NCBI GenBank assembly: GCA_023230505.1
Contig: JALNXF010000001.1
Coordinates: forward strand, 248,001-312,000
Direction: 5' to 3'
Length of the DNA stretch: 64,000 nt
From: Candidatus Altimarinota bacterium
GTDB lineage: Bacteria; Patescibacteriota; Gracilibacteria; BD1-5; UBA2023
The notes below the pieces were generated by a model. The model was not told where the DNA came from. It saw only the letters and a list, made by a program, of their open reading frames with translations, and made no database searches. The position numbers and the translations under genes are program-made. Below, one piece after another: positions 19,709 to 32,006 of this stretch. Every line of letters starts with the position of its first letter. Positions within the stretch are counted from its first letter, which is position 1.

Positions 19709-20497
19709 TTATATACTAAATCTTTTAAAACTTACAATATTGTCGGCTCAGATAACGTCGCGAACTTTTAGGTCTGGGTTAACTACAAAAGCTTGAGTAA
19801 GGAGAGCGTTTTCTTCGCGGAATTTTGTCATTTTACCTTCGATAATTTTTAGCATAATTTCAGCTGGTTTTCCTGCATTTTTTGGGTCTTGTTGCATTAT
19901 TTCTAGTTGGATTGATTTCTCTTTTGCAACTACTTCGTCACTTATATCGCTTGGAGATAATACATCAGGATTAGTGGCAGTTATATGCATTGCAACTTGT
20001 TTTAGTTTTTCAGAATCAGTTCCGGCTTTTGCGATAACTATAGCTCATACTTTATTGTTTGAGTGAACGTATGATTCTATAACATCTCATTCAAATTTTG
20101 ATAGAGCAGATATTTTCATATTTTCTCACATCTTAAGTTGGTATTCTGTAGATTTTAAGTCATCAGCTTTTGCGATTGCATCCGCATCAGTTGCACTATT
20201 TTTTCTAATATCTATAAATTTATCAAGCATTTCTTCAAAAACTGGAGTTCTAGCAACGAAATCTGTCTCACAAGAAACAGAAACTACGTAAGCTACCTTT
20301 CCGTCATTTACTATTTTTACTTTTCCTTCTGTTGTCTCGTTATCAGCGCGTTTTGCTGCTTTTGCAATTCATTTCTTTCTTAGAATTTCAATTGCTACTT
20401 CGATATCACCATTTGATTCAGTAAGTGCATTTTTACAATCTGCCATACCAACTCAAGTTCTATCTCTTAGTTCTTTAACCTGTTGTGCTGTTATCAT
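19709..20497 (-). CDS. tsf: translation elongation factor Ts
   Basis: EF-Ts, 262 residues, the nucleotide exchange factor for EF-Tu. The N-terminal UBA-like domain MITAQQVKELRDRTGVGMAD continues to CKNALTES, and the hallmark VAYVVSVSCETDFVAR lies near residue 70. The core domains show YVHSNNKVGAIVIAKAG and VAMHITATNPDVLSPSDI. The C-terminus ENALLTQAFVVNPDLKVRDV is standard. Same strand and order as rpsB, with a small membrane-protein gene inserted between. Start ATG fixed by the conserved N-terminus. Confidence 0.97.
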
Positions 20498-20530
20498 AAT
20501 TATTTATGTTAAAATATAAATTTAATTTAT

Positions 20531-20580
20531 TCCCTTTAATCTCCTTCTCCAGTCTTATGGAGAGGGTCGGGGTGAGGTCT
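20531..20580. repeat. GC-rich intergenic element CTCCTTCTCC..GGAGAGGGTCGGGGTGAGG
   Basis: A locally GC-rich 50-bp stretch (ctccttctcc / ggagagg imperfect inverted repeat followed by gtcggggtgagg) in the spacer between tsf and the Tic20-like gene. It stands out from the AT-rich surroundings and resembles dispersed intergenic repeats known from other bacteria. Confidence 0.5.
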
Positions 20581-20914
20581 ATTTTTTTCAATTAAGAATA
20601 TCAAGAATTTTTCTTATAAACCAGAATTCAAACATTTCTCAATTATAAGCTTTATTTATTGCAATAATTGCAATTCAAATATAAAACAACGTTAATATTC
20701 ACCAAATAAAAAATGTAGGCAAAATATTAAGTATTAAATATATTCAAAATATAATTCATCCTTGTTTTGTATGAAAAGATAAAAAATTAGATTCTTTATG
20801 CATTAGAAGTGGAGCCAGAAATCAAAATGGTAGGTAGCAAATTGCAGCTAACATTCTTTCTTCTTTATTTGGTCATTCATTAAATTCTTCAGAATCTATT
20901 TTATTATCTGACAT
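20579..20914 (-). CDS. DUF4870/Tic20-like membrane protein
   Basis: 111 residues. A short acidic N-terminus is followed by NKEERMLAAICYLPFGFLAP (helix 1), a loop with LSFHTKQGGIIF (the RFHAxQ-like motif of the DUF4870/Tic20 family), and two further helices through residue 90, then EMFEFWFIRKILDILNGKK. These are small three-helix membrane proteins of poorly defined function. It is transcribed between rpsB (12 bp upstream) and tsf, an unusual insertion into a normally tight gene pair. Confidence 0.65.
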
Positions 20915-20925
20915 ACTTTATAAAA

Positions 20926-21714
20926 TTATTTTGTAATTTCAGTTTGTGGTTTAGCTTCGTTTTTTATGAAAGGTTTTCTAAAATCTTTATTAAATGGTCT
21001 AGTGTTTGTTTGATCTTTATTAAATGAACTTGCTATTTTTTTCTTAGTTAAAATAGGTTTTAAATAATCAAGAACAAATTTTATTGATTTAATTGAATTT
21101 ACATTACATGGAATGAAATTTGTACAAGAATCAATATCTCCAGTAGAACCTAAAAGTGCAAAAGATGGGATTTTCATTTTACGAGCTTCAGTAAGTGATA
21201 ATCCTTCGTAATGTCCATCAATAGCAAATATTACATCTGGAATTTTCTTTAATTCTTTAAGTCATTCGTAAGCTTTTTTTAATTTTTCTAATTCTTTCAT
21301 TTTCTCTGATTTTTCTTTTTTGCTTAACATATCAAGAGTTCAATTTTCAAGATCTTTCTCTATTTTATTATATGTTGCAATTCTCTTTTTAAGAGTAGAA
21401 AAATTAGTAAGTAAACCTGGAACCCATTTATCAATTACGAAAAAGTGTCCAGTTTCTCATGCAAGTTCTTTTACAAGATTTCTTGCTTGAATTTTTGTTC
21501 CAACAAAAAGTATATCTTTACCCTTTTCAGAATAATCTTTAAGAGCTGTCTTAACTTCTTCAAGTTTTTCGATTGTTTTATATAAATCGAAAACATGTAT
21601 TCAATTTTGTATTCCAAAAATGTATCATTTCATTTTAGGAGACCAAAATTGTTTTTTGTATCAGATATGTACTGCATTATCAAACATATCCTTCATAACT
21701 TCTTTATTAACCAT
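20926..21714 (-). CDS. rpsB: 30S ribosomal protein S2
   Basis: 262 residues. The conserved S2 opening reads MFDNAVHIGYKKQFWSPKMK after a short leader (MVNKEVMKD); an ATG at residue 7 is an alternative start. Other landmarks are IFGIQNGIHVFDLYKT, ILFVGTKIQARNLVKELA, WVPGLLTNFSTLKKRI, DVIFAIDGHYEGLSLTEARK and ALLGSTGDIDSCTNFIPCN. The C-terminal 45 residues are a basic Lys/Asn/Phe-rich extension. S2 is followed by tsf as in most bacteria, here with one gene between. Confidence 0.96.
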
Positions 21715-21926
21715 AGGTATAATATTAAAAAATAATCCTTAAATAATTTCTAGTTTTCATATATAAAGTTAGCCATTTTATGCTACAGGAATATATATTG
21801 TAATAAAACTAAAAATATGATTTTTCTCATTTTCCGAAAAAAATCCTAGTAATTATATAAAAAAATCAAAATTTGCAAATTTATTATATAAAAACTTACA
21901 CTCTAATCATTATTTCAAATATTTTT

Positions 21927-21953
21927 TTGCTATTTTGAAATTTTTTTTATAAT
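21927..21953 (+). promoter_or_regulatory. probable promoter of the serS transcript
   Basis: TTGCTA at 21927-21932, a 15-base spacer and a perfect TATAAT at 21948-21953, 30 bases before the small ORF at 21984. Confidence 0.5.
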
Positions 21954-21983
21954 GAAATTATTAATTAGTTTAATATTACAAAT

Positions 21984-22136
21984 ATGCAAACACTAGATAA
22001 TGCCATTTTAGTTACATTAAAACCTAATTTAAAACAAACTGAAGAAACTAATTTATTTCTCAGTAGGTTAAGGTCTTTTGAAAAAAGAAGTAGGGAAATA
22101 ATCATTAATACAACAGATCGCCAACAAAATAATTAA
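21984..22136 (+). CDS. 50-residue ORF upstream of serS
   Basis: MQTLDNAILVTLKPNLKQTE, then a charged C-terminus FLSRLRSFEKRSREIIINTT. No recognised family. It sits between a TATAAT promoter and serS (28 bp gap). The frame contains no TGA, so it gives no code-specific support. It could be a real small protein or a leader peptide for serS; its six Ser/Thr-rich codons do not make a clear attenuator. Confidence 0.4.
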   Translation: MQTLDNAILVTLKPNLKQTEETNLFLSRLRSFEKRSREIIINTTDRQQNN

Positions 22137-22164
22137 TTTACTTATATTTATTTTATACAAAAAT

Positions 22165-23481
<1,317 letters not shown>

Positions 23482-23496
23482 TTTTAAAAATTTCTT

Positions 23497-24024
23497 ATGA
23501 TTAAAAATACAAAAGGTTTTACTCTGATTGAAATTATGATTGTTATCACAATTATTTGATTTCTTACAATGCTAGTTGCCGTGCCTTATAATTTTTATTC
23601 AAACATTTCAAAAGTAAGAATTAGTAAAGAAATTATAGATCAATCTATAAGTGATGCCATTTCCTCTGCAAATTGAAGAACTAATACTGATAATAAAAAT
23701 ATTAATATTGGATTGTATTTAGAAAAATGAAGGTGAGAAATTTTATCGTATTCATATCCTTATAATTATACATGAAGTTTATTTAATTTCGAGTGAGATA
23801 TTAAATTACTTAAAACAATTAAACTTGAATCTTTTGTACAATTGAGTAAAATCAAAGTAGATTCTAATGATACTGATAAGGTTTTGCTTTATTATAAAGC
23901 ACCAGGTGGACAGCTTACAATCTATAAGGATGAAAATTCTACCTGAAGTACATCTGATATAATCGTAGGATTTCAGTGAGCATCGGACTGAGTTTTATCA
24001 AAAGAAATTAAAATTAAAAATTAA
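23497..24024 (+). CDS. type IV pseudopilin (prepilin GFTLIE), PilE/GspH-like
   Basis: 175 residues. MIKNTKGFTLIEIMIVITII is the class III signal: basic leader, cleavage after Gly7, Phe+1 and Glu+5, then the hydrophobic assembly helix. The mature part is beta-rich with PGGQLTIYKDEN and IIVGFQGASDG near the C-terminus, and has no disulphide loop, which fits a GspH/FimT-like minor pilin. It is the first of four consecutive genes of this kind with spacings of +2, -1 and +2 bases, clearly one operon. Confidence 0.88.
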
Positions 24025-24026
24025 AA

Positions 24027-24638
24027 ATGAGTAATAAATTAAATAATAAATGATTTACACTCGTAGAATTAATGGTTGCAATTCTTGTTTTTACCATCTG
24101 ATTTCTAAGTGCTTATTTACTTCTTTTTCAAGCTGTTAATTCTTCTCTTTATTCTAAAAATGAAATAATTGCAGCTAATATTGCCAGAGAACAAATTGAG
24201 CTTGTTAAAAATATTCGTGATTCAAATTTTTTAAAATACAATAATTGGGATAAAGTAGATAATTTTCTTACTTCATGAGTTTGAACTTTTTGAAGTATTT
24301 GATATTTTACAATTGAAAATAATTTCTCAAATTTAAATAATCCAATTAAAATTAATGTTTTACCAGCTGATTTTGTACCAACAAAAGAAAAAATATTAAA
24401 TAATCCTAAAGTTGAGCTTTGTATTGATAGTAGTTCAAGATATGTTCATTGTGAGCCATGACTTGCTAGAACTCAATTCTATTCATTTGTAAAAGTGAGT
24501 CCATTAAATTCTAAAAATATTTTAAATTCTCCTATTTCTGTTACTGATTGATACTTAGTAGAATCAGTTGTTATAAATAGCCAAAAATGATATAGAGAAT
24601 TTAAGATAAATACAATTATTACTAATTGGAGAAAATAA
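24027..24638 (+). CDS. type IV minor pilin, PilV/GspI-like
   Basis: 203 residues. MSNKLNNKGFTLVELMVAIL is a class III prepilin signal with Glu+5; the helix continues VFTIGFLSAYLLLFQAVNSS. The region after the helix, IAREQIELVKNIRDSNFLKY, is typical of PilV-type proteins (AREQ-x5-NIRD). One cysteine pair (CIDSSSRYVHC) may form a loop. It overlaps the next pilin start by one base (TAATG). Confidence 0.87.
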
Positions 24639-25222
24639 TGAACAAAAAAGCTTTTACATTAATTGAATTAATTCTTGCAATAACTATTTTATCAATAATT
24701 ATGCTTTCTATTTTTGTGATTTATGCCAATATTATTGAATCAAATAAAAAACTTGAATTATCAAGAATTCTACAAGAGAACGCAAGAAATATAACTGAAA
24801 CCATAGCTCGTGAAGTAAGAGAAAAATGAATTGATTTTGGCTATTACAACACTTATACTCAAAATATTAATTATTGAAGTGGTAACACTATCCTAGCTGT
24901 AAAATCAAATAAAAGATATTGTCTCCAAAAAACTAGTAATATTTGTGATTCTTCATGCTTAGAAAATGGTTTGAATTGTTATTTATGAGTTTTAGATTGA
25001 GATAGAATTAGTGATGATAGAGTCGAGGTTAAAAATCTACATTTTTATATTTCTTGAAATGAAAATAATTCAATAACAAATATTGATAATGAGGCAAAAG
25101 TAACTATGGTTTTTGATTTATCAATAATGCCATGAAAATGAATTAGAACTGAGTTAGCACAAGAGACTAAGATGAAAATACAGACCACAATTTCAGAAAA
25201 AATTTATAAAAATAATAATTAA
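24638..25222 (+). CDS. type IV minor pilin, PilW/GspJ-like
   Basis: 194 residues from the ATG at 24638 (MNKKAFTLIELILAITILSI), chosen over an upstream TTG because GGAG lies 7 bases before it and it gives a 5-residue leader. Cleavage after Ala is expected, less common than Gly. LQENARNITETIAREVREKG matches the PilW-like pattern after the helix. The C-terminal half has four cysteines (RYCLQKTSNICDSSCLENGL, LNCYLG) and VFDLSIMPGKGIRTELAQET, as in minor pilins. Confidence 0.85.
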
Positions 25223-25224
25223 TT

Positions 25225-26076
25225 ATGAATAAAAAATGATTTTCTACTATAATTGCAATGCTTCTAACAGCCTTTTTAATCATACTTTCATCGTGAATTT
25301 TGTTTTTAGTTTTGCAAGAAAGTAAAATTACTCGTACGGTTTTTAATACAGTTTCTACGTATGCTGGAGCTGAATGATCTTTAGAATATGCTTTACTTAA
25401 AATAAAAAATCATTCAGAGTGATTTTCTGATAGCGTAAATAGGGATGATTATGATTCAAATTTATTATCAAATAATTCTGTTGATGGTAAAAATCAAATA
25501 ATTTGATATGAAATAAATAATTCTTCTTCTAGTTATTCTTGAACTATAAAATCTTCTTGATTTGAAATAATTCCACTTTTTTTTGATAAATGAACTTTTA
25601 TCCAAACTAATTCTAAGAATCCAAACTCAAATACAAGCAATATTTCTAAAACTCTAAAATTCGCTTTTAATTCAAACTCTTGAGTTACTTGGAATATTAT
25701 TTGAAATGATACTGCCTGAGATACTTTTTGAATTGTTGGGACTGGCTCTAGTTTTGGTACGGGTTATACAGTTTCTACAAGTAATTGATTATTTAAAAAA
25801 ACTTACAATAATACCTCAACTGATGCCATAGATTTTACCCTTACTTCTCTTGATATTTGAACTTTTTTGAATACTTACGAAAATAATTACCTAATTATTT
25901 ATAATCATAATTTGTGAGATATAGACTATAACATCCAAAGTTCCGACTGATTTGCACTCCCAAGACTCGAAATTACCTCTTATTCAAATATCTGAGATTT
26001 CAAACAAAATATACAATTTACCGAAAACAAATCCAAATATTTTGATATCCTAAAGTATAGTTTGTTTAATAAATAA
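25225..26076 (+). CDS. PilX/GspK-like pilus assembly protein
   Basis: 283 residues. MNKKGFSTIIAMLLTAFLII is a pilin-type leader (G-FSTII) with a helix continuing LSSGILFLVLQESKI. The following TVFNTVSTYAGAEGSLEYAL is the PilX-family AxxAAExGLxxA-like stretch. The rest is Ser/Asn-rich and beta-type, larger than the other three. Last gene of the pilin operon. Its 3' end overlaps the convergent ybeY by 11 bases. Confidence 0.82.
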
Positions 26077-26503
26077 CCCTTAAAACCTTCTCTTCTTCCT
26101 CGCTCATTTCCGCATAATCCTCATCTGTCTCGTGGTCAAAACCTAGGATATGGAGGATAGAGTGTGTAATTAATTTGTAGGTTTCTTGCTCCTCAGTGAG
26201 TCAATATTCCTTGCTTTGTGAGATTATCTTATTTTGCGAAAGTATAATTTCACCTGCAATTTCTTTTTGTTTTAGTGATGAGAAATCCTCAAAATAATGG
26301 AAGCTAAGCACATCAGTAGTTGTATCAATATTTCTATAATTTTTATTTAATTCTTGCATTTGTTTGTCATCTACAAATACAATATTAACTGTTCAATTTT
26401 GAGATTTATTTATATTTTCAGAGACACTTTTAAAAATTAATTCAATAATTTCTTTTTTTAATTTAAGGTCTTTTGGTTTATTTATGAATTTATATTTAAA
26501 CAT
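26066..26503 (-). CDS. ybeY: endoribonuclease YbeY
   Basis: 145 residues, the rRNA-maturation zinc endoribonuclease. The diagnostic metal motif THSILHILGFDHETDEDYAE is near residues 112-131, with the three histidines of H3XH5XH. VNIVFVDDKQMQELNKNYRN and TDVLSFHY upstream are the usual YbeY core. The start ATG at 26503 gives the normal length. Convergent overlap with the pilin gene. Confidence 0.95.
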
Positions 26504-26570
26504 ATTAATTTAAAAATAATAAAATGATTGAAGTTCTCGCACGAAGCTCAAGAACAAGAAATTTTTGATT

Positions 26571-28805
26571 TTAGTTTATATTTACTTTATAATTAGTTAG
26601 TCAGCTTTGGCGGTAGAAATTTGTCTTTGTGGTACAATCTTTTGGGTGAGTTAAATATTCAATATCAATTGAGGTTGATTTTCAAACTGGCGTATTTAGA
26701 TAAAATTTTATAAAATCATATTTAGGATTTGATGAATCTAGATTTACATTTGGTAATTTAGTTTTAAGCTCAGTCAATTTTGGTACAAGAATTCTTACAA
26801 ATTGTCTATTTTCTGCTCCTCATTCTATTCTCATTAATCTATCTTTTTCCTCTCAATTTGTAATCTTTAAATCATCTAAAACTGTTCTTATTTCTGTAAT
26901 TTCTTTTTCTCAAAAATTATGTGTTGAGTTAAAGTTAAGAGTATTTAATATAGAACAGTCTTCATTTACTTTTGTTTTCAGATTAAATACGCGAGACATA
27001 TATCTATCTGATTTATTTCATGAAATTGATGTAAATACTGGATATAACCGGTTTCACTCGTCTTTTAGCCAATTTTCAGATGTCATATATTTTTGTATAA
27101 ATTCTTCAACGTCAGGATTTCTAGAAGCTACTAGTATTTCTCAAGTTATAAAATTATTTAAAATAATATCGATATAACCTATAAAATCTTTTTTCTCAAG
27201 AAGTTTTTTCTCTAGTTTTTCAGAGAATTTAAACAATATATCCTTTGGTGAAATTACTTTTTGAAATTTATTCTCTACTAGAGTTGACATAATTAGTGAG
27301 AAATTAGAACTTGTAACATCTAGATTTATCTCATCCATCCTAACACTTCAATATTTTTTTAGGAAATCTTGAACTAATCCTTGATTTATTGCAATTACTC
27401 AATCAAGCGATGATCAGCCTCATTTTTCATAAAAGAAATTAATTTTTTCAGCGCTTTCTCTAAAAATTGGTAAATAATTTGCGTCTCTTAATCAGTGATT
27501 TGGAGAGATTATATTAAGTCATTCTGGCGGAGTTTCGAGGTATGGAGTGATATGCCAGTCATAATAATATACATCTTTTTTATCATAACTTTTAATATTT
27601 CATTTATATAACTCGAGTGTTATTACGCTTCCTGGGAATCCTCAATTTGCCCTAATTTCGTCTTTATTTTGATTTAGGATCAAATATCTAACTGGTTTTT
27701 TATCTCAAAGGATTTCTAATAAAATATCTTCATTAGCAATATAATAATCAAGAATTGATGATGATTTTACAAGGTTTTCCATAACTGTCTGAAATTTTGA
27801 GTTTAGAGATTTATCTGGAAGTGAATCAATTTTTGAATAGTAAGTTATCGCATTATTTAGACTTTCTTTAATATTTAGGATATTTTCATCTTCTTTTTTT
27901 AAAAATGTTGTAATTTTAATATTTTGAAGCTTTTTAATTCAAGTCAAGTCTTTATTTACTTTCATTTCTTCTTCAAAATCAGAGTAAATTTGTCAGATAT
28001 TTATCATAATATTTCAAATCTGAGATCATCATTTTATGATATTATTAGCCAAAATTATATCATTGTTTTTATAAAATGAGTTATTACCGAGTAGATTTAC
28101 TGGAGCAAAAAGAACGCTTAAAATATTTAGTTTTCTTCTAACTTTTATTGCCTCATTTTTAATTTCTTCTCAATTTCTTAAATTTTTAAAATTATAGATT
28201 TTTTGATATGAATCAATAACTTCACCTTGAATATAGTTTTTAAATCAAATTCAAATTAATACAAATGAAGCGGAAATTATGAAAGCAATTAATCCAGCCT
28301 GACCTCATCTATAGAAAAACTTTTTATGCTTAATTAAAATTTTATTTAGTTTTTTTAGATTTCTAATATATTTCTTAACTGAAGGCCTTTTAATTACATA
28401 AATATCTGGATAGGTTTTGAAAACTGGAGATTCTTTTAATTCTCTTACATCCAGAGAATTATAACTTAATTCTGGCAGGGGAGTCGTAATACTAAGTGGA
28501 TTAATTAAAATTCTTTCTTTCCTAAATTTTAGAACTTCTTTTAATTTTAGTTTATTTAATTTTTTCCCCAGAATATCGTAAAAATTCTTATTTTTTAGCT
28601 TATTTATTGAGAGTTTTTTCTTTTTAGTTAAATTAATTTTTTTATCATTTAAAGCTTTCTCTATGTCATTAAAAACATTTCCACTATTATGTAATATTGC
28701 CTTTAAATTAGCCTTTGGGAAGAATTCCAAAAGATTAACAGGATAACTTTTCCCATCTTCATTTTGAACAATATCATTTATTTTAGAAATTTCTTTTTCT
28801 TCCAT
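26571..28805 (-). CDS. DUF4012 family membrane protein
   Basis: 744 residues. The first about 165 residues are cytoplasmic and basic. A single membrane helix lies near 170-188 (GGQAGLIAFIISASFVLIGI), then a large outside domain. The core has the DUF4012 signature PVRYLILNQNKDEIRANGGF with PGSVITLELYKGNI and DVYYYDWHITPYLETPPEGL, followed by RDANYLPIFRESAEKINFF and the DGVIAINQ segment. DUF4012 proteins are large, single-pass envelope proteins common in CPR bacteria, of unknown function and often near polysaccharide genes. Internal consistency across 744 codons with about half the Gly as TGA supports the frame. Confidence 0.85.
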
Positions 28806-28903
28806 TTAAAATTACTTATTTACTCGATTATAATAATTTTTTTCAAATTACAACATTTCTATTTTTCTTTGCTATTTACATTTTTGTTTTTAATATTTTA
28901 GTT

Positions 28904-29791
28904 CTATATTAAAATTTCTTTTTTCTTTTTTGTATAACTTAGCAATATTATTCCTATAAACATAGGAATAATAGCAAATAATTGGTTATAATTAGGTATA
29001 TTATCTAGGACTAACCATGCAATAATTAAAGTAAAGAATGGTGAAATACTTGATAGAGATCAGGCTTTGACTACGCTGATTCTTTTTATACTCTCAAGCC
29101 ATAATATTTTAGATAAACCTAGTAATAAAAATCAATTTATAACCAGAAATAATAAAGAATTAAAATTGCTTATTTTAAGAGAAATATTCAATAAGTATCA
29201 AATAATAAATAATATTGGCGTACTTATAATACTTCTTATAAACATTATATTTTCACTACTTACTTTTTCTCTTGCTTTTAGCATAAAATGATTTCAAATT
29301 GGAGCTACCATAGCTGCCAATAACACTAATAAATCTCCTAATTTAAAATGAGTAAAATTTGGTGCTAAGATTATCATAGCTCAACTTAATGTAAAAATAG
29401 CTCATAGAATATGAATAACTGGCAAATGTTTTTTCTTTAAAATATTAAAAAACAAAAAACTGAAAAATATCTCGCTAAGTGCTATAATACTAGCATTTCA
29501 TGCTGTGGTATAACGAAGCCCAAAGAAAAACAAGCAATAATATAATATTCAAAGAATAAAAGTACCAATTAGATTATCTTTTAGAGATTCCTTATTTTTT
29601 ATTTCTCTAAAATTTCATTTAAGATACAAAGTAATTCAAAAAAATATACTAGCAAAAAATGTACTCCAAGCTAGTGATGTTATAGGTGATAAGGTATTTA
29701 ATGATAATATTGTAACTATTGGAAAAAGACTCCAAAGTAAAGCTTCAAAAAATATAAAAATTTCGCCTTTTCTTTCTTCAAATATTATCAT
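28904..29791 (-). CDS. EamA/DMT-family transporter
   Basis: 295 residues with about ten hydrophobic helices arranged as two five-helix EamA repeats: EALLWSLFPIVTILSL near residue 17, IALSEIFFSFLFFNILKKKH in the first repeat, and LLLGLSKILWLESIKRISVV then FFTLIIAWLVLDN in the second. Family members export small metabolites or amino acids; the substrate is not inferable. Stop is TAG. It stands divergent to ruvB. Confidence 0.88.
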
Positions 29792-29917
29792 TTTTATAAA
29801 AGTTATTTTTATAAAAATTATATTAGTAATAAAATTTAAAATGTAAACATAAATTTGATAAATTGTTATTTATGTGTATATTTTGTATAGAAAAGTTAAA
29901 TATAAATTTTTAAAAAT

Positions 29918-30955
29918 ATGGCAATAAAATCTTCTAAAAAAACTGATGACAATACAAAAGAAAGAGTTATTTCACCTAAGGAAAGTGAATTAGATACTTT
30001 AAATGAGGTAAAACTTCGTCCTAAACTATTGGTGGATTACATTGGTCAGGATTCCATTAAGAAACATCTTGATATTGCTATTAAGTCAGCTAATATAAGA
30101 TGAGAACCACTCGAGCATATTTTACTTTATTGACCTCCTGGTCTTGGTAAAACTACACTTTCTCTAATTATTTCAAATGAGATGTGAGTAAATCTAAAAC
30201 ACACTTCATGACCTGCAATTGAGAAACAAGCAGATATTATTTCGATTTTAACTGGAATTTCTGAATGAGATATTTTATTTATTGATGAAATTCATAGATT
30301 AAAGCCTCAAATTGAGGAGATTTTGTATGGAGCGATGGAAGATTATACAATTGATATTATGGTTGGATCAGGGACTGGAGCAACGTCAATTAAAATGGAT
30401 ATTCCAAAATTTACTTTAGTTGGAGCTACAACTAAATTATCTTCGCTTTCTAGTCCACTTAGAGATAGATTTTGAAATATTTTTAAACTTGATTTTTATA
30501 ATAGAGATGAACTAGGTAAAATAGTTAGAAGATCATTAAATATACTTTGATGTGAAATAAAAAATAATGAAGTAGGGGATATAGTGGCTAAAAAAAGCAG
30601 ATGAACTCCGAGAATTGTAAATAGATTTGTAAAAATTGTCAGAGATTATCAGACAGTCGGGCATGATGTTGAGAGTATTTCCGGAATTGAAAAGATATTT
30701 GATTGACTTGGAATTGATTCTCTAGGTCTTGATTATTTAGATAGAAAAATTCTTGAAACACTCAATAGTTTCTGACTTAAACCAATTTGACTTAATACAC
30801 TTTCATCTATTGTATGAGAAGAAGAGGATACAATAGAAGATGTTATCGAACCATTTTTACTTAAAATTTGATTTATAGAAAGAACTGGTAGATGAAGAGT
30901 AATTACTGATGCGGGTAAGAGTCATATTGAAACAACCGTTTATAATTTTAAATAA
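29918..30955 (+). CDS. ruvB: Holliday junction DNA helicase RuvB
   Basis: 345 residues, the AAA+ motor that drives branch migration with Ruv[21 protein letters not shown] is the RuvB N-terminal signature. Walker A is [12 protein letters not shown] (first Gly is TGA), Walker B is [20 protein letters not shown], then [16 protein letters not shown], sensor 1 LVGATT and arginine-finger SPLRDRFG. The C-terminal winged helix ends ERTGRGRVITDAG. Length is normal. Its end overlaps the convergent gene at 30940 by 16 bases. Confidence 0.97.
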
Positions 30956-31392
30956 TTTAGTATTCTATCAATAGCACCAATTTCTCATTTTTCATCCTCC
31001 TCAACATAATCAGATAAAAAAGCTCTTACTCCAGCTGCATTTACATCACTTGTAATAGGTAAATCAAGTAATTTAAATCACCTTACTCTAAGTCTTAATC
31101 TAAGATAAACTGGAGTATTTTTATTATAAATTATGCTAAATTTTTCTATTTTTGGATAATCATAAAAAGTATCTCAAACCTTAATTCATGACTCATTTAT
31201 TTCAATATCGATTAAATCAGGTGTATTATTTTCTATTAAAATATACACTCAGATAAACATAAAAATCACAATACTCATTACATAAAGTCCAACAATATAT
31301 CCCCAAATAATTAAGGAAATTGCGATAATAATCGCAACAGTATACCACGATGAGCTTTTTTCTTTTTTTGAGTTAAATTCCCATGAAAACAT
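30940..31392 (-). CDS. two-helix membrane protein with cytoplasmic domain
   Basis: 150 residues. Two helices lie in residues 17-55 (TVAIIIAISLIIWGYIVGLY, MSIVIFMFIGVYILIE). The soluble C-terminal domain (IDIEINESGIKVGDTFYDYP, KFSIIYNKNTPVYLRLRLRV) has the pattern of small PH-like/DUF-type beta domains. No named family assigned. It lies 3 bp after the 111-residue membrane protein on the same strand. Confidence 0.65.
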
Positions 31393-31395
31393 AAA

Positions 31396-31731
31396 TTATA
31401 AATTAGCAATTAAAGTATTTACTATAAACCAAGACGAAAGTGTCACAATAAAACCTATAATTCAATACATTATTGCATCTTTTCATTTTTGTTTGTTATC
31501 AGAAGTCGGAAGTGCTAGTCTAAAAGCCCCAACAATAATCATTAGCATAGATAGGGTTGCTCCAAAACCAATTATAAAACTAGTAACAGAAGTTATTGTT
31601 TTTGGAATTTGATCAATTCCGACATCTCAATTCCTTAATTTTTCATTATCAATCCCCAAATAGTTATCTTCTGCCAAAACATGACTCACTGCGAAAATAT
31701 ATGACAATATAAAAAATAATATTTTTCTCAT
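31396..31731 (-). CDS. small exported membrane protein, VirB2/pilin-like layout
   Basis: 111 residues. MRKILFFILSYIFAVSHVLA is a cleavable signal (AxA-like VLA). Two helices follow, at about 48-70 (SVTSFIIGFGATLSMLMIIV) and 88-108 (IMYGIIGFIVTLSSWFIVNT), with a basic loop NKQKGKDA. This layout is common in CPR genomes beside pilus genes and resembles TrbC/VirB2-type subunits, but no specific motif confirms it. Confidence 0.6.
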
Positions 31732-31794
31732 AATCCTTAAAAAGTTAATATAACCCTATTATATTTATAAATCTAAAATCACAAATTTTTCTTA

Positions 31795-31827
31795 TTTTTT
31801 TGATTTTTTGAAAAAATTTATATAATT
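31795..31827 (+). promoter_or_regulatory. promoter of the TA pair; 33-bp direct repeat copy A
   Basis: 33 bp with T7, GATTTTTTGAAAAAATT and TATAAT at 31821-31826; a TTGATT at 31800 lies 15 bases upstream. Identical to 32370-32402 in front of pheT. 30 bases before the ATG of the 49-residue gene. Confidence 0.7.
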
Positions 31828-31856
31828 AAATTAATTTAAAATTAAGTTTTAAAATT

Positions 31857-32006
31857 ATGATAAAAAAAGATTGAAAAAACTATTATACATTGGTTGAATC
31901 AAAAAAAATTTCAGATGAAAATATTAAAAAATCTGCTCAACTTCTTATACAGGATTTAAGGAAATCAGAACAGATTTTAGTTCGTAAAAAAGAAATTTAT
32001 GTTTAG
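31857..32006 (+). CDS. candidate antitoxin, 49 residues
   Basis: MIKKDGKNYYTLVESKKISD, then helix-forming ENIKKSAQLLIQDLRKSEQI and a basic tail. No recognised DNA-binding motif. Its last 8 bases overlap the start of the following gene, the coupling typical of type II toxin-antitoxin pairs. Called antitoxin only from position, size and charge. Confidence 0.5.

Noticed and set aside
24626..24640. TTG start for the third pilin, 12 bases upstream of the ATG
   Set aside because: The ATG at 24638 has GGAG at a good distance, overlaps the upstream stop (TAATG) and gives the normal five-residue prepilin leader.
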